A program made the position numbers and the translations under genes. This document shows, in pieces, positions 1 to 13,333 of a stretch of 64,000 nucleotides of DNA (positions within the stretch are counted from its first letter, which is position 1; every line of letters starts with the position of its first letter). Below the pieces are notes generated by a model. It did no database searches. It had not been told where the DNA came from and saw nothing but the letters and a program-made list of their open reading frames with translations. Where the stretch lies: contig NC_134366.1 of NCBI RefSeq assembly GCF_035582795.1, forward strand, positions 134,316,756 to 134,380,755, given 5' to 3'. This stretch comes from Mycteria americana. Taxonomy: Eukaryota; Chordata; Aves; Ciconiiformes; Ciconiidae.

Positions 1-3000
1 CTTTCCACATTATTGTGTTTGAATGAAGGTGTTTCCAAAAGTAGATACTAAATCTTGATTGGAAGGGAACAAAATCTCCCTTCAAAATCTTCATATTTCT
101 CTTGGTAGTCTGTATCAGAAATTAATCACTTCACTGTTAAAAATGATTGCCCTGTTTCTAATTTCAGTTTAACTCTTTTAACTCCTAGCCATTATATTTT
201 GCATTGCTTTGCCAGAGTAAAGACCCTGGTTGTCTTTCTGTTCCCCTGAAAGTACTGAAATGCTTGAGCGTTTAGTACTTACGTCACTCTGGGACCACTG
301 AATGTCATTTCATATAAAAGAAAATCTTGTCAAGTGTTGGAGAAGATGCTTTTTTCACATAAAACATAAGTTTGCATTGATGTTACAACTTCCATTGGGC
401 CAGGTTGCACAAAGGTGGTGTGACCATTTAGGGAATACATATGTGTAAGTGTATATATCCCATTTTTATGTTGTGAGTTCTTTTCTAGTTGTAACCTTTC
501 ATTCTGGATTTGAGTCTTCATTTTATAGCAAGAACGTAACACCTTCTGGAGTCACTGTTCCTGGTGAGCTCTGAAGTGACTATGCCTAGCTGATGGTTGT
601 TGACTTTGAAGAGGTCTGTATTCAGATAACAGAAAACTGAAGTATGAAATTCCTTGGTGGAATTTCATCAGAGCTTTAAAAAAAAAAAAAAAACACAAAA
701 CCAAAAGTGCAATGCAAAACTCTCAAATGCAAACTTTCCAAGTCAGTGGAAACCAATAAACTTCCACATGCAAGCTGATCAGGCTAAAAAGACTGAGAGC
801 TGAAATGGCCAGTATAACTCATATCAAAACCAAGACTTTTGTGGGTGACAAAATTCTGCATTAATTACTGTGTTCAGGAGTTTTATGGCTTTCTATGTGT
901 GTAAATTTCCTGTTCTTTTTCTACTGCACGCTTTGTGTGTGTGCACATCCATATAAGGATTTATTTAGCTGAGCTTAGCTCCTTGCTTTGTTGACACAAT
1001 CAAGGTTACCAGAAAAATTAGTTCCTACAGTCAAGTGAATGGGGAAGGTAAAGGCAGGAGAGAGGCTAAGCAGCCGGTCTAATAGCTAGGGCAATTCTTT
1101 CAGGATCTAGACAGCTGGACTACGGTCTTCTGAAAATTCCTCCAAATAATATCAGGCATGGCATTAACATCTGAGAGATCCAGAATTTAAAAGAGTCATT
1201 ACACAGACCAAGGAGATTTAGATGATCATGGACTCAGTGTTTGGAATGTGACATAAAAGACTCTTTGCACCATGGAGGCCAGGAGGAAACAGGCTAGAGA
1301 AAACAAGAAGAGAGAAAAATTAAATGAAAAAATTAAAATAAGTTGTTTGACTCCTAGCTTTCAAAAGAAGAATACCTAATGCTCTCCTTGGAACTTCCAG
1401 GAGAGCACAACCAACAATAAATTAGTTGTTCAGAGCCTGCTTCTTTTATGTCTATAAAATCATATCTCTGAACAGTTGCTGATAGTACCAAACTATTCCC
1501 CTGACATCAGTGGCATTCTGGTTTAAGGTGTCAATACATGGTTTCTTCGGAGGTCAAAACCTGGAAGGAAATGTCTTGCATATTACTTGAAGTAAAGTTT
1601 CAAACAGACCTGCACAAATTTTTTCAATCAGAACAATTTTCTGATGGAACATGCAGTTTTTTGTAAATTAATATGTTCCATGGGGATATTTCAATTAGAT
1701 TTTATGTCTTCCAACTCCATTGAGAATTGTTTCAGATTGCTTTGCCCAGATTGAAAGATTTCATTGAACTGAGGAACCTAAAACATTTCATTTGAAAAAC
1801 TTCTTAAAATTGGCCAGATTTCTTTGGAATGTTGGAACCCTCTTGTTCCTAAGGACTGGCCTCTGCAGAACTATTTTTTCCATAAGACAATATGACAAAG
1901 CTGACAAAGATGGGCAATATCTGAGTGACATAACACTGAGTGCATCATGCAAAATCTAGTACCTCTACAAAACTTGAGACTTTCTGGTCAGCTTGAAATT
2001 TTGACCACCAATGACTTATGGACTTAGACCACTGTCTGACAAAGACTGAAGTATGCAGTTAACATCAAGTGTGGATGCACCCCATTACATTCAGTTGCAT
2101 ATGCATTACACAGATGCAGCAGAATGGATATGTATGTTGGGATGTTAAGGCTTTAGTGCCTTGAGTAATAGCACTCTTTTAGCAACGTCTTTCAGTCTAA
2201 CATAAATATGATAGCAATCAAACACTGAGAATATCATAGATTTTCAGGCCTGAAGCAAGAATTCAAAAGAAGCTATCCTATACACTGGAAATATGTTATT
2301 ATAGGAATTAGATGATATCCAAGGATCATTGTTCAGTACTTATTTTTCAAGAAATATCACTTTCCAGATGCTAACTGTGCACAGGCATTTACCATTGTTA
2401 GGAAACCTTCCGTTACGAAACCTTCCTGCCCTTCAAACTATCCTCTAAAATACCTCATACTTTTCTTTTCCTATTTTGGACCATAGAGAATTCTTTGCAC
2501 TGGATCCTTAGCTCCTGTGAACAGAAATAAAATGTTATTTCAGGTCTCTTTCACTAAGTAGAGAATCTACTCTTCAGAACTGCTGTAGGACTAATTCAAA
2601 GTAACTGAGATTTTCATTTAGTGTAAGCCATCTGAACACACCATCCTAGCATAAAATGGTTCTGTGAATCACTATAGCCAATCTGTCTGAGGTTTGTTCT
2701 CATTCGTAAATACTTTGTCACTGAAGTAATGCATGCCGTTGTCAAATTCCCTTATGCATAAAGTATAAATATTGGCAGTCATTCAGTATGAATGGTTATC
2801 TAATAGATATTAAAGAAAGCAAGCTCTGGAGAGAAAGTGGGTTTTTTCAAAGCTCTGCTATAACTTTGCAATAAGAGGGGTTTTTTACTTTTTTCCTTTA
2901 TTTTCTGGGATTAAAAAAGAATCTGTTCTGTTTACTGCATAGCCATTTACATGCTGGCTTTGGATTTTCAAGAAGACAAAAAGTCTGTTTCCATTAGCAC

Positions 3001-3942
3001 TAAAACCAAAGAGAGGCTTTCACCCTAGAAATGTCAGGCACCATTACTTTCTGTAGAGTCTGAAAGCACTGCATCTGTTGATGTCAGAAATGGGCAATAT
3101 GTCTATCCATAGAAGAGCAATGAGGCCTGTGAAAAGAATTTGTAAAAAGCCAGCCAAAATTGTTTTCATAGATGGCAAGTATCAGCACTGGTAAGAAAAA
3201 TACCAAATTTCCCTTTCTTAAGGAAGAAATACATGACTAAAAGAAGCCACTTGAGCCGAGTTATTCATCTGGGGGGAAGGAAAAGTAAATGCATTGTATG
3301 ATTGAGGTGATGCCATTTCCAAAGTTTGTAACATGCTTCAGATGCAATAGACGAACACAATATTGGCATATGATATTCCACTGCAAGCAGCACTTCAAAT
3401 AACTAGCGTTGACTTGAGCTAAATTTTTTTGTTGTTGTATACTCCAAAATGCATTTTTTCAGAAAGATATTATGCTTAAGAGACAGATGTTAAACTTAAA
3501 TGTTTATGAGAAAGTACCAGAATGAATAAAATACCAGAAAAATACCTGTTAGCATGTGAACTTAACCATACAAATTTTTTTGCTATTTAAACAATTCTCA
3601 TTCACATAACAGACTCACCTTAACTTTGGTAGCTGTATTAATGTAACTAAGGCTTTGCAAAAACAGTCTACATGCATTTTCAATCTGTATTCAACCAAAA
3701 ATATATGCATGTAGCCTTGTGTTCTCTTTCATCTGGCCTGGACACTCAAGAGTAGCTGTCTCAATAGTCAGATGACTTACATGTATGAGTTTTTATATAT
3801 TCTGTGTCTGAAAATAGGCCAACGTGAACTAATCAGGTCAAAAATTATGTGGTCCAGCAACATATACCCTCAGATCTGCCCTGCTCTTTAAACATTTTTT
3901 AAAATGTAGCCAAATTCAACATAGTAGCATTTTCATGTATTT
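1..3942. other. Gene-free AT-rich sequence
   Basis: No exon, RNA gene or clear mobile element was recognised. There is a poly(A) run at 678-693. Short ORFs are no longer than chance would give. Confidence 0.6.
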
Positions 3943-3947
3943 GGGTT

Positions 3948-4548
3948 TGTGCTGGTTTTGGCTGGGATAGAATTAATTTTCTTTATAGTAGGGGACTAGT
4001 ATGGGGCTATGTTTTGGATTTGTGCTGGAAACAGGGTTGATAATACAAGGATGTTTTTGTTATTGCTGAGCAGTGCTTACACAGAGTCAAGGCCTTTTCT
4101 GCTCCTCACCCCACCCCACCAGCGAGGAGGCTGGGGGTGCACAAGAAGCTGGGAGGGGACACGGCTGGGACAGCTGACCCCAACTGACCAAAGGGTTATT
4201 CCATACCATATCACGTCATGCTCAGCACAGAAAGCTGGGAGAAGAAGGAGGAAGGGGGGGACATTCGGAGTGATGGCGTTTGTCTTCCCAAGTAACCATT
4301 ACACATGATGGAGCCCTGCTTTCCTGGAGATGGCTGAACACCTGCCTGCCCATGGGAAGCAGTGAATGAACTCCTTGTTTTGCTTTGCTTGCGTGCGTGG
4401 CTTTTGCTTTTACTTATTAAACTGTCTTTATCTGAACCCACGAGTTTTCTCACTTTTACTCTTCCGATTCTCTCCCCCATCCCACTGGGAGGGGAGTGAG
4501 CGAGCGGCTGGGTGGTGTTTAGTTGCTGGCTGGGGTTAAGCCACGACA
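3948..4548 (+). mobile_element. Solo LTR, endogenous retrovirus, ERVL-like (601 bp)
   Basis: The element runs from TGTGCTGG to CACGACA and is flanked by the perfect 5-bp duplication GGGTT (3943-3947 and 4549-4553). It shares blocks with the LTR at 40581: CTGGGATAGA near the 5' end, AGCTGACCCCAACTGACC, CCATACCATAT, a CGTCATGCTCAG motif and a CACGACA 3' end. The 5-bp duplication fits ERVL-type integration. There is no internal retroviral sequence. The TATA position reads CACAGAAAGC, so the core promoter looks eroded. ORFs read through it are not genes. Confidence 0.93.
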
Positions 4549-4553
4549 GGGTT

Positions 4554-6647
4554 AAAAACATTAAAAACCCACAGATGTACATGAGAAGGCTGGTATTTTC
4601 ACAGCTATTAATTATTATTATACATTTCTTTTATTCAGCAAACTAAACTGACAGTGATTTTAGGTATATACCCATATCTCTTGCAAGTACATCTGATGAC
4701 TGTAATTGCCATCATGGCCATGAGTCATATCAAAAAGGGATTTTTTTCAAAGCTGTGAAATTCATTCTCTTCAACTGAATTATAGATACTTCATTTTAAA
4801 TATAGGTTTTGCTTGGAAAATTCTTGTAACACAGCTCTGACCACCCACTGAATAGTTTTTATTAGTTTTGAGCTTAAAATAAACATAGTGAAATGAAATT
4901 CAGAAATTAGTAAAATGAAAGGGTAATGCTGAAAGACAAGACACCCCTGAGAGTTCAAATAAAGACCTAACCTAGTATCTTTTTGCAGTCATTAAAGATA
5001 GTATGATATGGGACACAAGACCACAGCCCTGGTAATCAGATTCTTCAGACGAAGAACTAAAATACCATTATCAAGTGTGCAAAGGACTCTCTGGATTGTG
5101 CCAGGAACATTCCTCGATTGTCCCATAAACTCTTAGCATCTCTCTTTATAGTCTATTGGGGAGAGAGAATCAGATTATTGCAGATATTGGACCCACTACC
5201 TATATAGTAAAAGTTGCATTTACTTCACAAGGCCTGGATTTCACTCACTGTGTCTAAAACCACTAGTAAAAGCTATTCAGGACCTTGGGTAAACATTGCT
5301 TAAAATTATGGAACCTCTCAGTAGGGTCATTTAAAAAAAAACATGTCACGAATTCACAAGTGCACTCTGTGTTGAATGTATTATGGTAATGGAGCTGTCA
5401 TCATAGTGTTGTCAGTGTGCATCTGTGTCTAATTGAAAATACATTTCATTGCACTTTTAGCCATAAAGAGCATGTGAAATGCTTTTCTTGGAGGACTGGG
5501 GGATGGGTTCTTCAGTTTTTGGTACTTTTTTTGGTTTTGGTGTGAGCTGTAACCAGGATCACCAGAAATGACAAAGAAGAATTAAATGAATAAAATTAGC
5601 CATATACTTATGAATTTCAAGAAACTCTGGGTTTAGCTGAATCTTAAATTGATTTTCCTGTCACTAATACTAGCATTGATCTGAGCAGGAAAAATTTATT
5701 AACAATTTTCCATTGTAGATCATTTTAAAAGAGTTATGTACTTTAGGCCTGAATACCACATGCAATAATTCAAAGCAGAGCAATCCATATGCTACACATC
5801 TCTATTAATCTGTCAAGTGAAAATGCTAAACCAGGAGCAGATGAGAAGAATAGATTTATTGTGACAACATATTTTGGATTCCTTCTTTGCTTTTCTCACC
5901 TAAAAACTTCTACATGCTAGATATTATTCTTAGGTAAATACTTATTCATGACTTTATGTCCTTTCCTGGTGAGAATTTGTCTGCTCTCACAAAGACTCTC
6001 AGCAGAGACTGCCAAATCACCAGTTCAATATTCATTACTGGTCATCCTATAAGTAATGCAATATTTATTGCTAGCTCTAAAGAAACAGAAATTAATTGAG
6101 TAGATGGTAAATACAAATATAAGTCTGCAGGGGAATAGACTGGAAAGTACTGTGGGTATTGCTTTAAACTCTTGTTACAAATTAAACTTACAGAAAGCTG
6201 ACATACTACCATAAGAAATTTTTGGCTCACTCATACAGCCAAAATTACTTAATTTTTAAATCTGAATAAAATCATAAATATTGATGGATTTGCATCAGTG
6301 ACTGTACCTGGCAGAAGTCAGAAGGGCACACATGCAGGTGGGTCTCAGCCTTCTGGCTTGGGGACCTAACCAGAGCATGGGTTGTTGGCATTCCATGTGC
6401 CCTTGACTCCATCTTTGCTGACTTAGCTGAATTTAGGACACAGCCTAGGTTCACACACTTGTCCATGAGCCTGCAAACAGTCCTGGTTTCCCCAGCTTCG
6501 GCACAGACCATGTGAATGTCAAACCCCTAGTCATGATCACAAGACATATCCACTGTCATCAAAATTCCTATTTTATGGAGCCCATTTCTGGTTGTAATAT
6601 GAAAAAAAAACCTACTATTATTTTATCATCAAGTAGCTTCCTGTTCT
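4554..6647. other. Gene-free sequence between two LTRs
   Basis: Nothing recognisable: no coding similarity, no repeat landmarks apart from the LTRs on both sides. Confidence 0.6.
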
Positions 6648-6652
6648 CATGT

Positions 6653-7241
6653 TGCAGTGGGTTGACCCTGGCTGGATGCCAGATGCTCTCCAAATCTGTT
6701 CTATCACTCCCCCTCCTCAGCTGGACAGGGGAGAGAAAATATAATGAAAGGCTCATGGGTCAAGATAAGGGCAGTTTAATAAAAGCAAAAGCAAAGGCCG
6801 CGCACAGAAGCAAAAGAAAAACAAAAGATTTATTCCCTACTTCCCATCAGCAGGTGATGTCCAGCCACTCCCCAGGAAGCAGGGCTTCAGTACACGCAGT
6901 GGTTGCTCCAGAGGACAAATGTTGTAAATAACGAATGTTCCCCCTTCCTCCTCCTTTCCCTTAGCTTTTATTACTGACCGGACGTCATATGGTATGGAAT
7001 ATCCCTTTGGTCAGTTTGCGTCAGCTGTCCTGGCTACGTCCTCTCCCAAGATCTTGCCCATGCCCAGCCTACTGGTGAGGGGGGAATGCTGGAGAGACAG
7101 CCTTGATGCTGAGCGAGCACTGCTCAGCGGTAGCCAAAACACTGGTGTGTTATCAACACTTCTCTAGCTACGAATACAAAGCACAGCACTTTGAGGGCTG
7201 CTATAGGGAAAATTAACTCTATCTCAGCCAGACCCAATACA
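6653..7241 (-). mobile_element. Solo LTR, endogenous retrovirus, minus orientation (589 bp)
   Basis: Read on the minus strand it begins TGTATTGGGTCTGGCTGAGA and ends GGGTCAACCCACTGCA. It is flanked by the perfect 5-bp duplication CATGT (6648-6652 and 7242-7246). The 5' half resembles the LTRs at 3948 and 40581 (GATAGAGTTAATTTTC, AGCTGACGCAAACTGACC, CCATACCATATGACGTC). The last ~105 bp are closest to the LTR at 9445 (CTGAGGAGGGG, CCAGCCAGGGTCAACCCAC). An AATAAAAGC box sits in the expected core-promoter region. No internal viral genes remain. Confidence 0.92.
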
Positions 7242-7246
7242 CATGT

Positions 7247-9444
7247 GAAGTTAATCTTGCTATAGCTGATGTGAAACAAAAAGGGTGCGTGGCCCTCCTT
7301 GCAGCAGTTAGCCAAGAAGTCTTCTCTTGCCTGTCAGACACCTGTGGAATCCTGCACTTCTTTCTCTCATGTTACCAATGTTTGGCTTATTCTGTTAAAA
7401 AAAGAGTTTTGCTTATTATTTTCAGCTTAGTCTCTGGTTAAGGGGATAGGAACATGCTAACTGAAGAGATGGACAGGGTCTTCAATGCCAGTCTTTCTCA
7501 GTTGCATGTAACCAAGCAGCGAAATGCACAAGGCACGTGTTGACCATTTTGATTCATCACTCAGCATTTCACTAAACCACTCAATTATCATGTACTGATA
7601 TGCCTGATTAAGACGAATTGCAGTTGCTGCAATGACTTTTACACATACCTTCACTCTTCCATCCATCCAGAGGGTGAAACTATACTTCTGCGATTACCAC
7701 TTAGTTCCTTATCAGTCAGCCATGACTGTGGGCTTTATTAATGCAAAATAATTCTCTCATCCTCTTGTATCCTGACATCACTTTCCCCTCTGGTTTAATG
7801 GTGGAAAGTAATGAAGAAGTAGTATAGATATAGTGTGTGTCAGATAATTGTGGTAGCTACTAGGCAGCCAGATCATCAGACCTTTCACAGAAGGAAATAG
7901 AATTACTGACATGAGAAGGCTAGTATCAGATGAAGATGCTTTGTCTAGGAGAATCAAAATGAGCTTTTACAGGTTAAGAAGAAAGATAGCTGATGAAAGT
8001 ATACACTAGAGAACATCCATAAGCCTGCTGAGGAATATAAATAAACAACAAACAAATAATGAAACCAAATGTCAAGATTTATACATAAATTGTTAGCAAC
8101 TCTATTAAGCCTACATATGTGGTGATTTTGGAATATTGCTGTATTTCCATCCCACCATCTATTTCCTTGACATTTTTTTCAGATAGATAAAACCCTTTTT
8201 CTAACTCTTAGCACCAAAGGCATACTTAAATATTGGCTGTTACTAGAGAGAGAAGTTTCTGGATAAAAACAAGACAATGGAATACTAAATTCCATATTTA
8301 AGCACACAGAAATTAGAAAATTCTGAAATGAAGACTACTACTTAGGTAGTGGTCCTAAGTCCATTAATTACAATTAACCACTTAAGTACATAATATTCAA
8401 TTTAAAAACATTGTTTTTAATGTGAGTGATGTACACACACATTATAAGCTAAATATCTGTTCTACTATCCTACCAAATTTTAAGGTTCCGAATGAGTTGG
8501 GTATCGAGAACAACCATATTTGTATAATTATTACAACTTTGATATTTTCATGGATATTTCAGAATCAATGTCCTTTAGTAAGCATGTTATATCTTGCACT
8601 ACTTTATTCATCCCCCATTTTTATGACATGCAGCTTTAAGTACTATAATGGTGTAAAGTACATGGTGCAAAATGGTGCAAAATAGTTTTAGTGTGGCCAA
8701 GATTTTTACTTAGCATAAAAAAATGTAATAGAGTCTACCAGGCAGCTTTTTCTCCATAAGTTCTTTGGAAACATATTACTGAAGAGACTAACAAATGATC
8801 TAATAGCTGCTAAAGTTTCTTAAGAAAAGGTTGGTGTCTCCATACCTGTGCAGAAAAGAGTATAACCAACAACTACAGAGTTAATACAGGTAAACTGCAT
8901 GCACACTTAAGCTTTGCTTACTGTAAAGACTCAGGATTTAGTAACATCAAGTATTGCAAAAAGTCAGAGCTATCCTTCTTTCAACGCTATACAGCATTTG
9001 TTACAAAAAAGTAATGGAGTAGTTGTTCTGGATGATGGATTCATGGACAGAGTGCTGCTCTGGTACCTCAGCTATGGCGTACATACTCCAACAGGGCTGC
9101 AAAGCAGTAGCAGAACGTCACTGAGTAGCTCAGGATGAAGTACTGGGCATTTCTGGAAGAGCCTATAGTTAAACAAGGACAGTACCACTGACTGGTGATT
9201 ACTGATTATGCAGAATGCTAAACCAATGCCCAGTTTAAATTGTACCGAAAATGGAAAGTGAAAGATTTCAGACTATCTAACTCAATGCAGAAAGAATGCT
9301 GAAAACATGAGAGTGGGTGAAACCAAAAATTAAAGAGAAGATGAAAATAACATAATGCTAATTGATATTTAACTCCTTGATTCAATGTGCAGCAGCTGTA
9401 AAAAAGGTGACAAGTTGCCATCTTGTACTGAAAGTACCAGACAG
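7247..9444. other. Gene-free sequence between two LTRs
   Basis: AT-rich, with no recognisable exon or repeat. The 87-residue ORF at 8422-8685 has no motif I know. Confidence 0.55.
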
Positions 9445-10588
9445 TGTATGTGGCAAGGTTTTGGTAGCAGGGGGACTGCAGAGGTGGCTTCTGTGAGAAG
9501 ACACCAGGAGCTACCCCCATGTCAGATAGAGTCAGTTCCAGCCAGCTCCAAGATGGACCCACCACTGCTCAAAGCTGAGCCCATCAGAGATGCTGGTGGT
9601 GCCTCTGTGAAAACATATAAGAAAGGGGAAAAAACACTGTACGGCAGCTGTGAAAGAGGAGTGAGAAAATGTGAGAGAATTAACTATGTAGACACCAAGG
9701 TTAGTAAAGAAGGAGAGGGAGGAAGTACTCCAGGTACCAGAGCAGAGATTCCCACTGCCCTTAGTGAAGACCATGGTGATTCAGGTTGTCCCCCTGCAGC
9801 CCATGGAGGACCACAGTAGTGCAATTATCCAAACCTGCAGCCTGTGGTGAAGACCATGGTGACCCCCATGGAGAACCCCACACTGGAGCAGGTGGATGTG
9901 CCCTAAAGGAAGCTGCAGCCCATGGAGAGTCAATGCCAGAGCAGGCTCCTGGGCAGAAGCTGTGGCCCATGAAGAGGAGCCCACATAGGAGCAGGTTTCC
10001 TGGCAGGACCTGTTACTCCATGGGGGACCCACACTGGAGCAGTCTGTTCCTGAAAGACTGTGCCTTGTGGAAAGGACTCATGCTGGAGCAGTTCTTGTAC
10101 AGCAGCAGCCCACGGGATGGACCCACATTGGAGCAGTTGGTGAAGGACTGTATCCCATGGGAGGGACCCCACGCTGGAGCAGGGAAAGAATGTGAGGAGG
10201 AAGAAGCAGCAGAGAAGAAGAGTTATGAACTGACTGCAACCCTCATTCTCCATCCTCCTGTGCCACTCAGGGGAGGAAAAGGTAGAAGAGTTGGGAGTGA
10301 AGTTGAGCCTGGGAAGACGGTGGTGGAAGGAGGAGGGCACGGGTAGAAGGTGGATTTAGTATTGTTTTTATTTCTCACTATCCTACTCTGTTATTAATTG
10401 GCAATAAATCAAATTATTTCCCCAAGTCAAGTATGTTTTGCCAAAGACAGTAAATGGGGAGTGATCTTCCTGTCCTTATCTCAACCCATGGGCTTTTTCA
10501 TCATATTTTCTCCCCCTGTCCTGCTGAGGAGGGGAAAGTGATTGAGCAGCTTGGTTGGCACCTGGCAGCCAGCCAAGGTCAACCCACA
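9445..10588 (+). mobile_element. LTR of endogenous retrovirus, about 1.1 kb
   Basis: It starts TGTATGTGGCAAGGTTTTGG and ends CCAGCCAAGGTCAACCCACA, the termini of a widespread avian LTR family. Its middle (about 9770-10170) holds degenerate repeats of CCCATGG plus GGAGCAG. An AATAAA lies near 10404. No target-site duplication is obvious at the edges I chose, so the 5' boundary may be off or mutated. A 186-residue ORF at 9786-10346 lies wholly inside it and follows the repeats, so it is not called as a gene. Confidence 0.85.
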
Positions 10589-13259
10589 GGTATATGCAAA
10601 ACATTAATTAGCTCTCACTCTGAGAAGCCATTTTTGTTATACTCTAGAGAAATATGGATATGAATTGAGAGTAAGGGGATTCTAAAAAACTAGCTCAGCT
10701 TCTGTGCATGAGTAGAATGACAGGAGTTTTTGGAGGAAAATGTGAGGTGACATTAGTGAAGTGTCACTATCCCACTAAATGTTACTATGAAATAAAACTT
10801 GATGAGCTGCTTGTGATTGCTCAATAAACCAAACTAAGAGACCACTATTTAAGTGAAAAGGGAACACGTAAGAAGAATGTATAAACTTCCAGGTCTGATG
10901 AATAAACAAATTATCTGTTGTGACACCACTTAGGTATTGTTAATGTAATTAAGACAAAACTGGAAATATGTTTTGGAATCCATTCACTTAAAGGGTATTA
11001 TTAATTCATTTGTGCTTAGGAATGGCTTGCTTTAATTTGTTGGGAAGAAATTTTAATCAAACTTTTCTATTTACTTTTTGCAAGAAACTTCTCTGCCAAT
11101 GAAAAAATCAAGAAAACCCACAAGTCTCTCTTTATTTTCTTTTTCACACTAGCTGTCACGTATGTAAAAAGACAATAAATAGGTAAAGAACTGGTCAGGT
11201 TATACATCTGAGCACAAATAGGCAACTCTGAAAGAATTACACATTGTCTGGAAATTATCTTGGTGGAAGTAACAAATCTGAAATCTTCTGTAAAGATTCT
11301 ACAAATGACACAAATAAGTTTCAGTCAGTAAAAAAACTACCTCCTACATTCAGATTGGATCTATTCTTCCTTCTGCGGAGGTCAATAAACATCCACTGCT
11401 TTCAGAGCCTGAGGGAAACTATTTCCTCTAATGAAGAAACAGAACGCTCTCTCACATGTGTGTACAAGCAGGCATCCACATGTTTCAGTAACCCAAAGGT
11501 ATGAGAAGTCCTGGTTATTTGTGATCTCACAGAAGTCACTCAGTCTCCTGACACCCAAGCTCCACAGATACCAACCAAATGCAGACAATGATACTCATCC
11601 TCGCATCTCACTGCTATGAGGGCAGATGCATAAGTAACTACGAGGCTTTTAGTTACTGCAGTGAATCAGGCCAAAAATACCAGGCTGTTGTTCCCACTTC
11701 CTGCTTTTTGGCTTTATTTCTCACTTGACAGACAGCAAAATATCAAACCTCAGCCTGCACGGCAGCTCTAAGGTGCGTTGGGTGCCCTGGGCTCATCTCC
11801 TGCAGGGAACACCGGCAGGTGCTCTATCTGCCAAGGGTGACAAGCAGAAGTACTGCACAAGTGCCATCACCTCCACGTGTCCCTTCAACGTACGCAAACA
11901 CGCGCCAGCTCCTCAGAGAGCCACAAACCCAGGGATCAGTACGTTGCTGCCCAAAATGGAAGGGCAACAGATTGTCACTGGAAGCAAAACAGGTCGATAG
12001 ATCTAACTAACCCTGATAATCTTCCTTCTAACTTGCTGAGTTTCACTAACAGATTTCCTTTACCTTTTTTTCCCGATGATATCACACACAAAAAACACAT
12101 TTATGTTTGCACACTCGAACTAATGAGATCACCTAAAGAGATCACCTCCAGTGCCAGCTTGGAGGAATCAGCTGAAGACATCTGTCTCAGCTCACAGGGT
12201 CTCGGGCTACGACATGCGACAAATGATAGCAGGCTGGGTAAACATCCCTTAGGAAAGGTCTAGGTATAGTTGATCCTGCTGAGGAGGTTGGCAGATGAAC
12301 TCTGGAGGTTATTTTCCACCATGTTTTCTAAGATTTTGGGAAATCTAGTGATAACATCCATTTCTCACTAACAATGATATTTGGGCTGTAGAAAGGCAGT
12401 GAACAGCCTAAAAGTAAAGATATTATCACGGGTGTATGATATGCCTACTGAAAATCCAATCTGTAGACAGCCTGTAACTCTAACTCTTCTTAGTGAACAT
12501 TTTTATTTAATTTTAGCTACATTTTATTTTTAAAACTCAATTCATTCACAGTTAAGTAGCTCACATTCTAGGTTTGTAACTAGCTTGTCTGGTAAATGCG
12601 GGAGAGACGCTGGCAGCACGCACCCACCTTCAATGTTTTGATTAGTTCTGCTTGGCTTCTATCGTCAGTTGACTGAATGTATGATTGTGCACATTAAAGA
12701 GAGTAATGTCTTTATGGTGACTTGGCAATTATTTAAGCACTACATTGTACCCCAAACTCCATCTTTCCCAGATAAATAAAACAAATCCGTCATTATCCAT
12801 CCCAAGTAAGACGGAATTATTATTGCATACATATAATTCATAGAAAGACATAATAATGCACTTTTAACATGCTTCGAGTTGAACTTGCAAATGCACACCC
12901 TGCTGTGGAAAGAACTCCACACAGACATTTTATGCTGGTTTTCAGGAGGTATTGCTGTTCAAAAGTACTCAAAGTCTGTTGGATCTGTAGATACTCTGAG
13001 TCTCTAAATCAGACCCCAATTACTGTGATATAAGGAAAGGAAAGGATGAATTCTCTAAGTTTCCCTGCAAAGGGTGCAGAGCTATTCAGTTATTTGTAAA
13101 ATGTTGGGGTTTTTTTCAAGTGGAAGATAGACTAGTTCCTCAAGATTGTGGGGTGGAGGGAGACAGACCACGACTTGTGGTATGTCACAGCAATCAGAAC
13201 ACAACTTTTAGTGAAGTTTTTATGGGTAAAATATAATAATTTTATGACATGAACCAATC
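10589..13259. other. Gene-free sequence
   Basis: No recognisable gene. Overlapping ORFs near 11.7-12.3 kb occupy a less AT-rich patch but show no domain or splice structure. Confidence 0.5.
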
Positions 13260-13333
13260 CACGGCAGGGGGGATTGGACTAGATGATCTTTAAAGGTCCC
13301 TTTCAACCCAAACCATTCTGTGATTCTGTGATT
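13260..13333 (+). mobile_element. CR1 LINE, 5'-truncated 3' end
   Basis: The stretch contains GGATTGGACTAGATGATCTT, then AAAGGTCCCTTTCAACCCA, and ends in two copies of the CR1 tail unit ATTCTGTG. Only the last ~75 bp of the LINE remain. CR1 is the main avian LINE, and 5' truncation is usual. Confidence 0.9.

Noticed and set aside
4211-4582. 123-residue ORF opposite the LTR
   Set aside because: It is antisense to a solo LTR and extends across its boundary; no gene-like features.
9786-10346. 186-residue ORF on the plus strand
   Set aside because: It lies entirely inside an LTR and its frame is kept open by internal repeats. It shows no domain.
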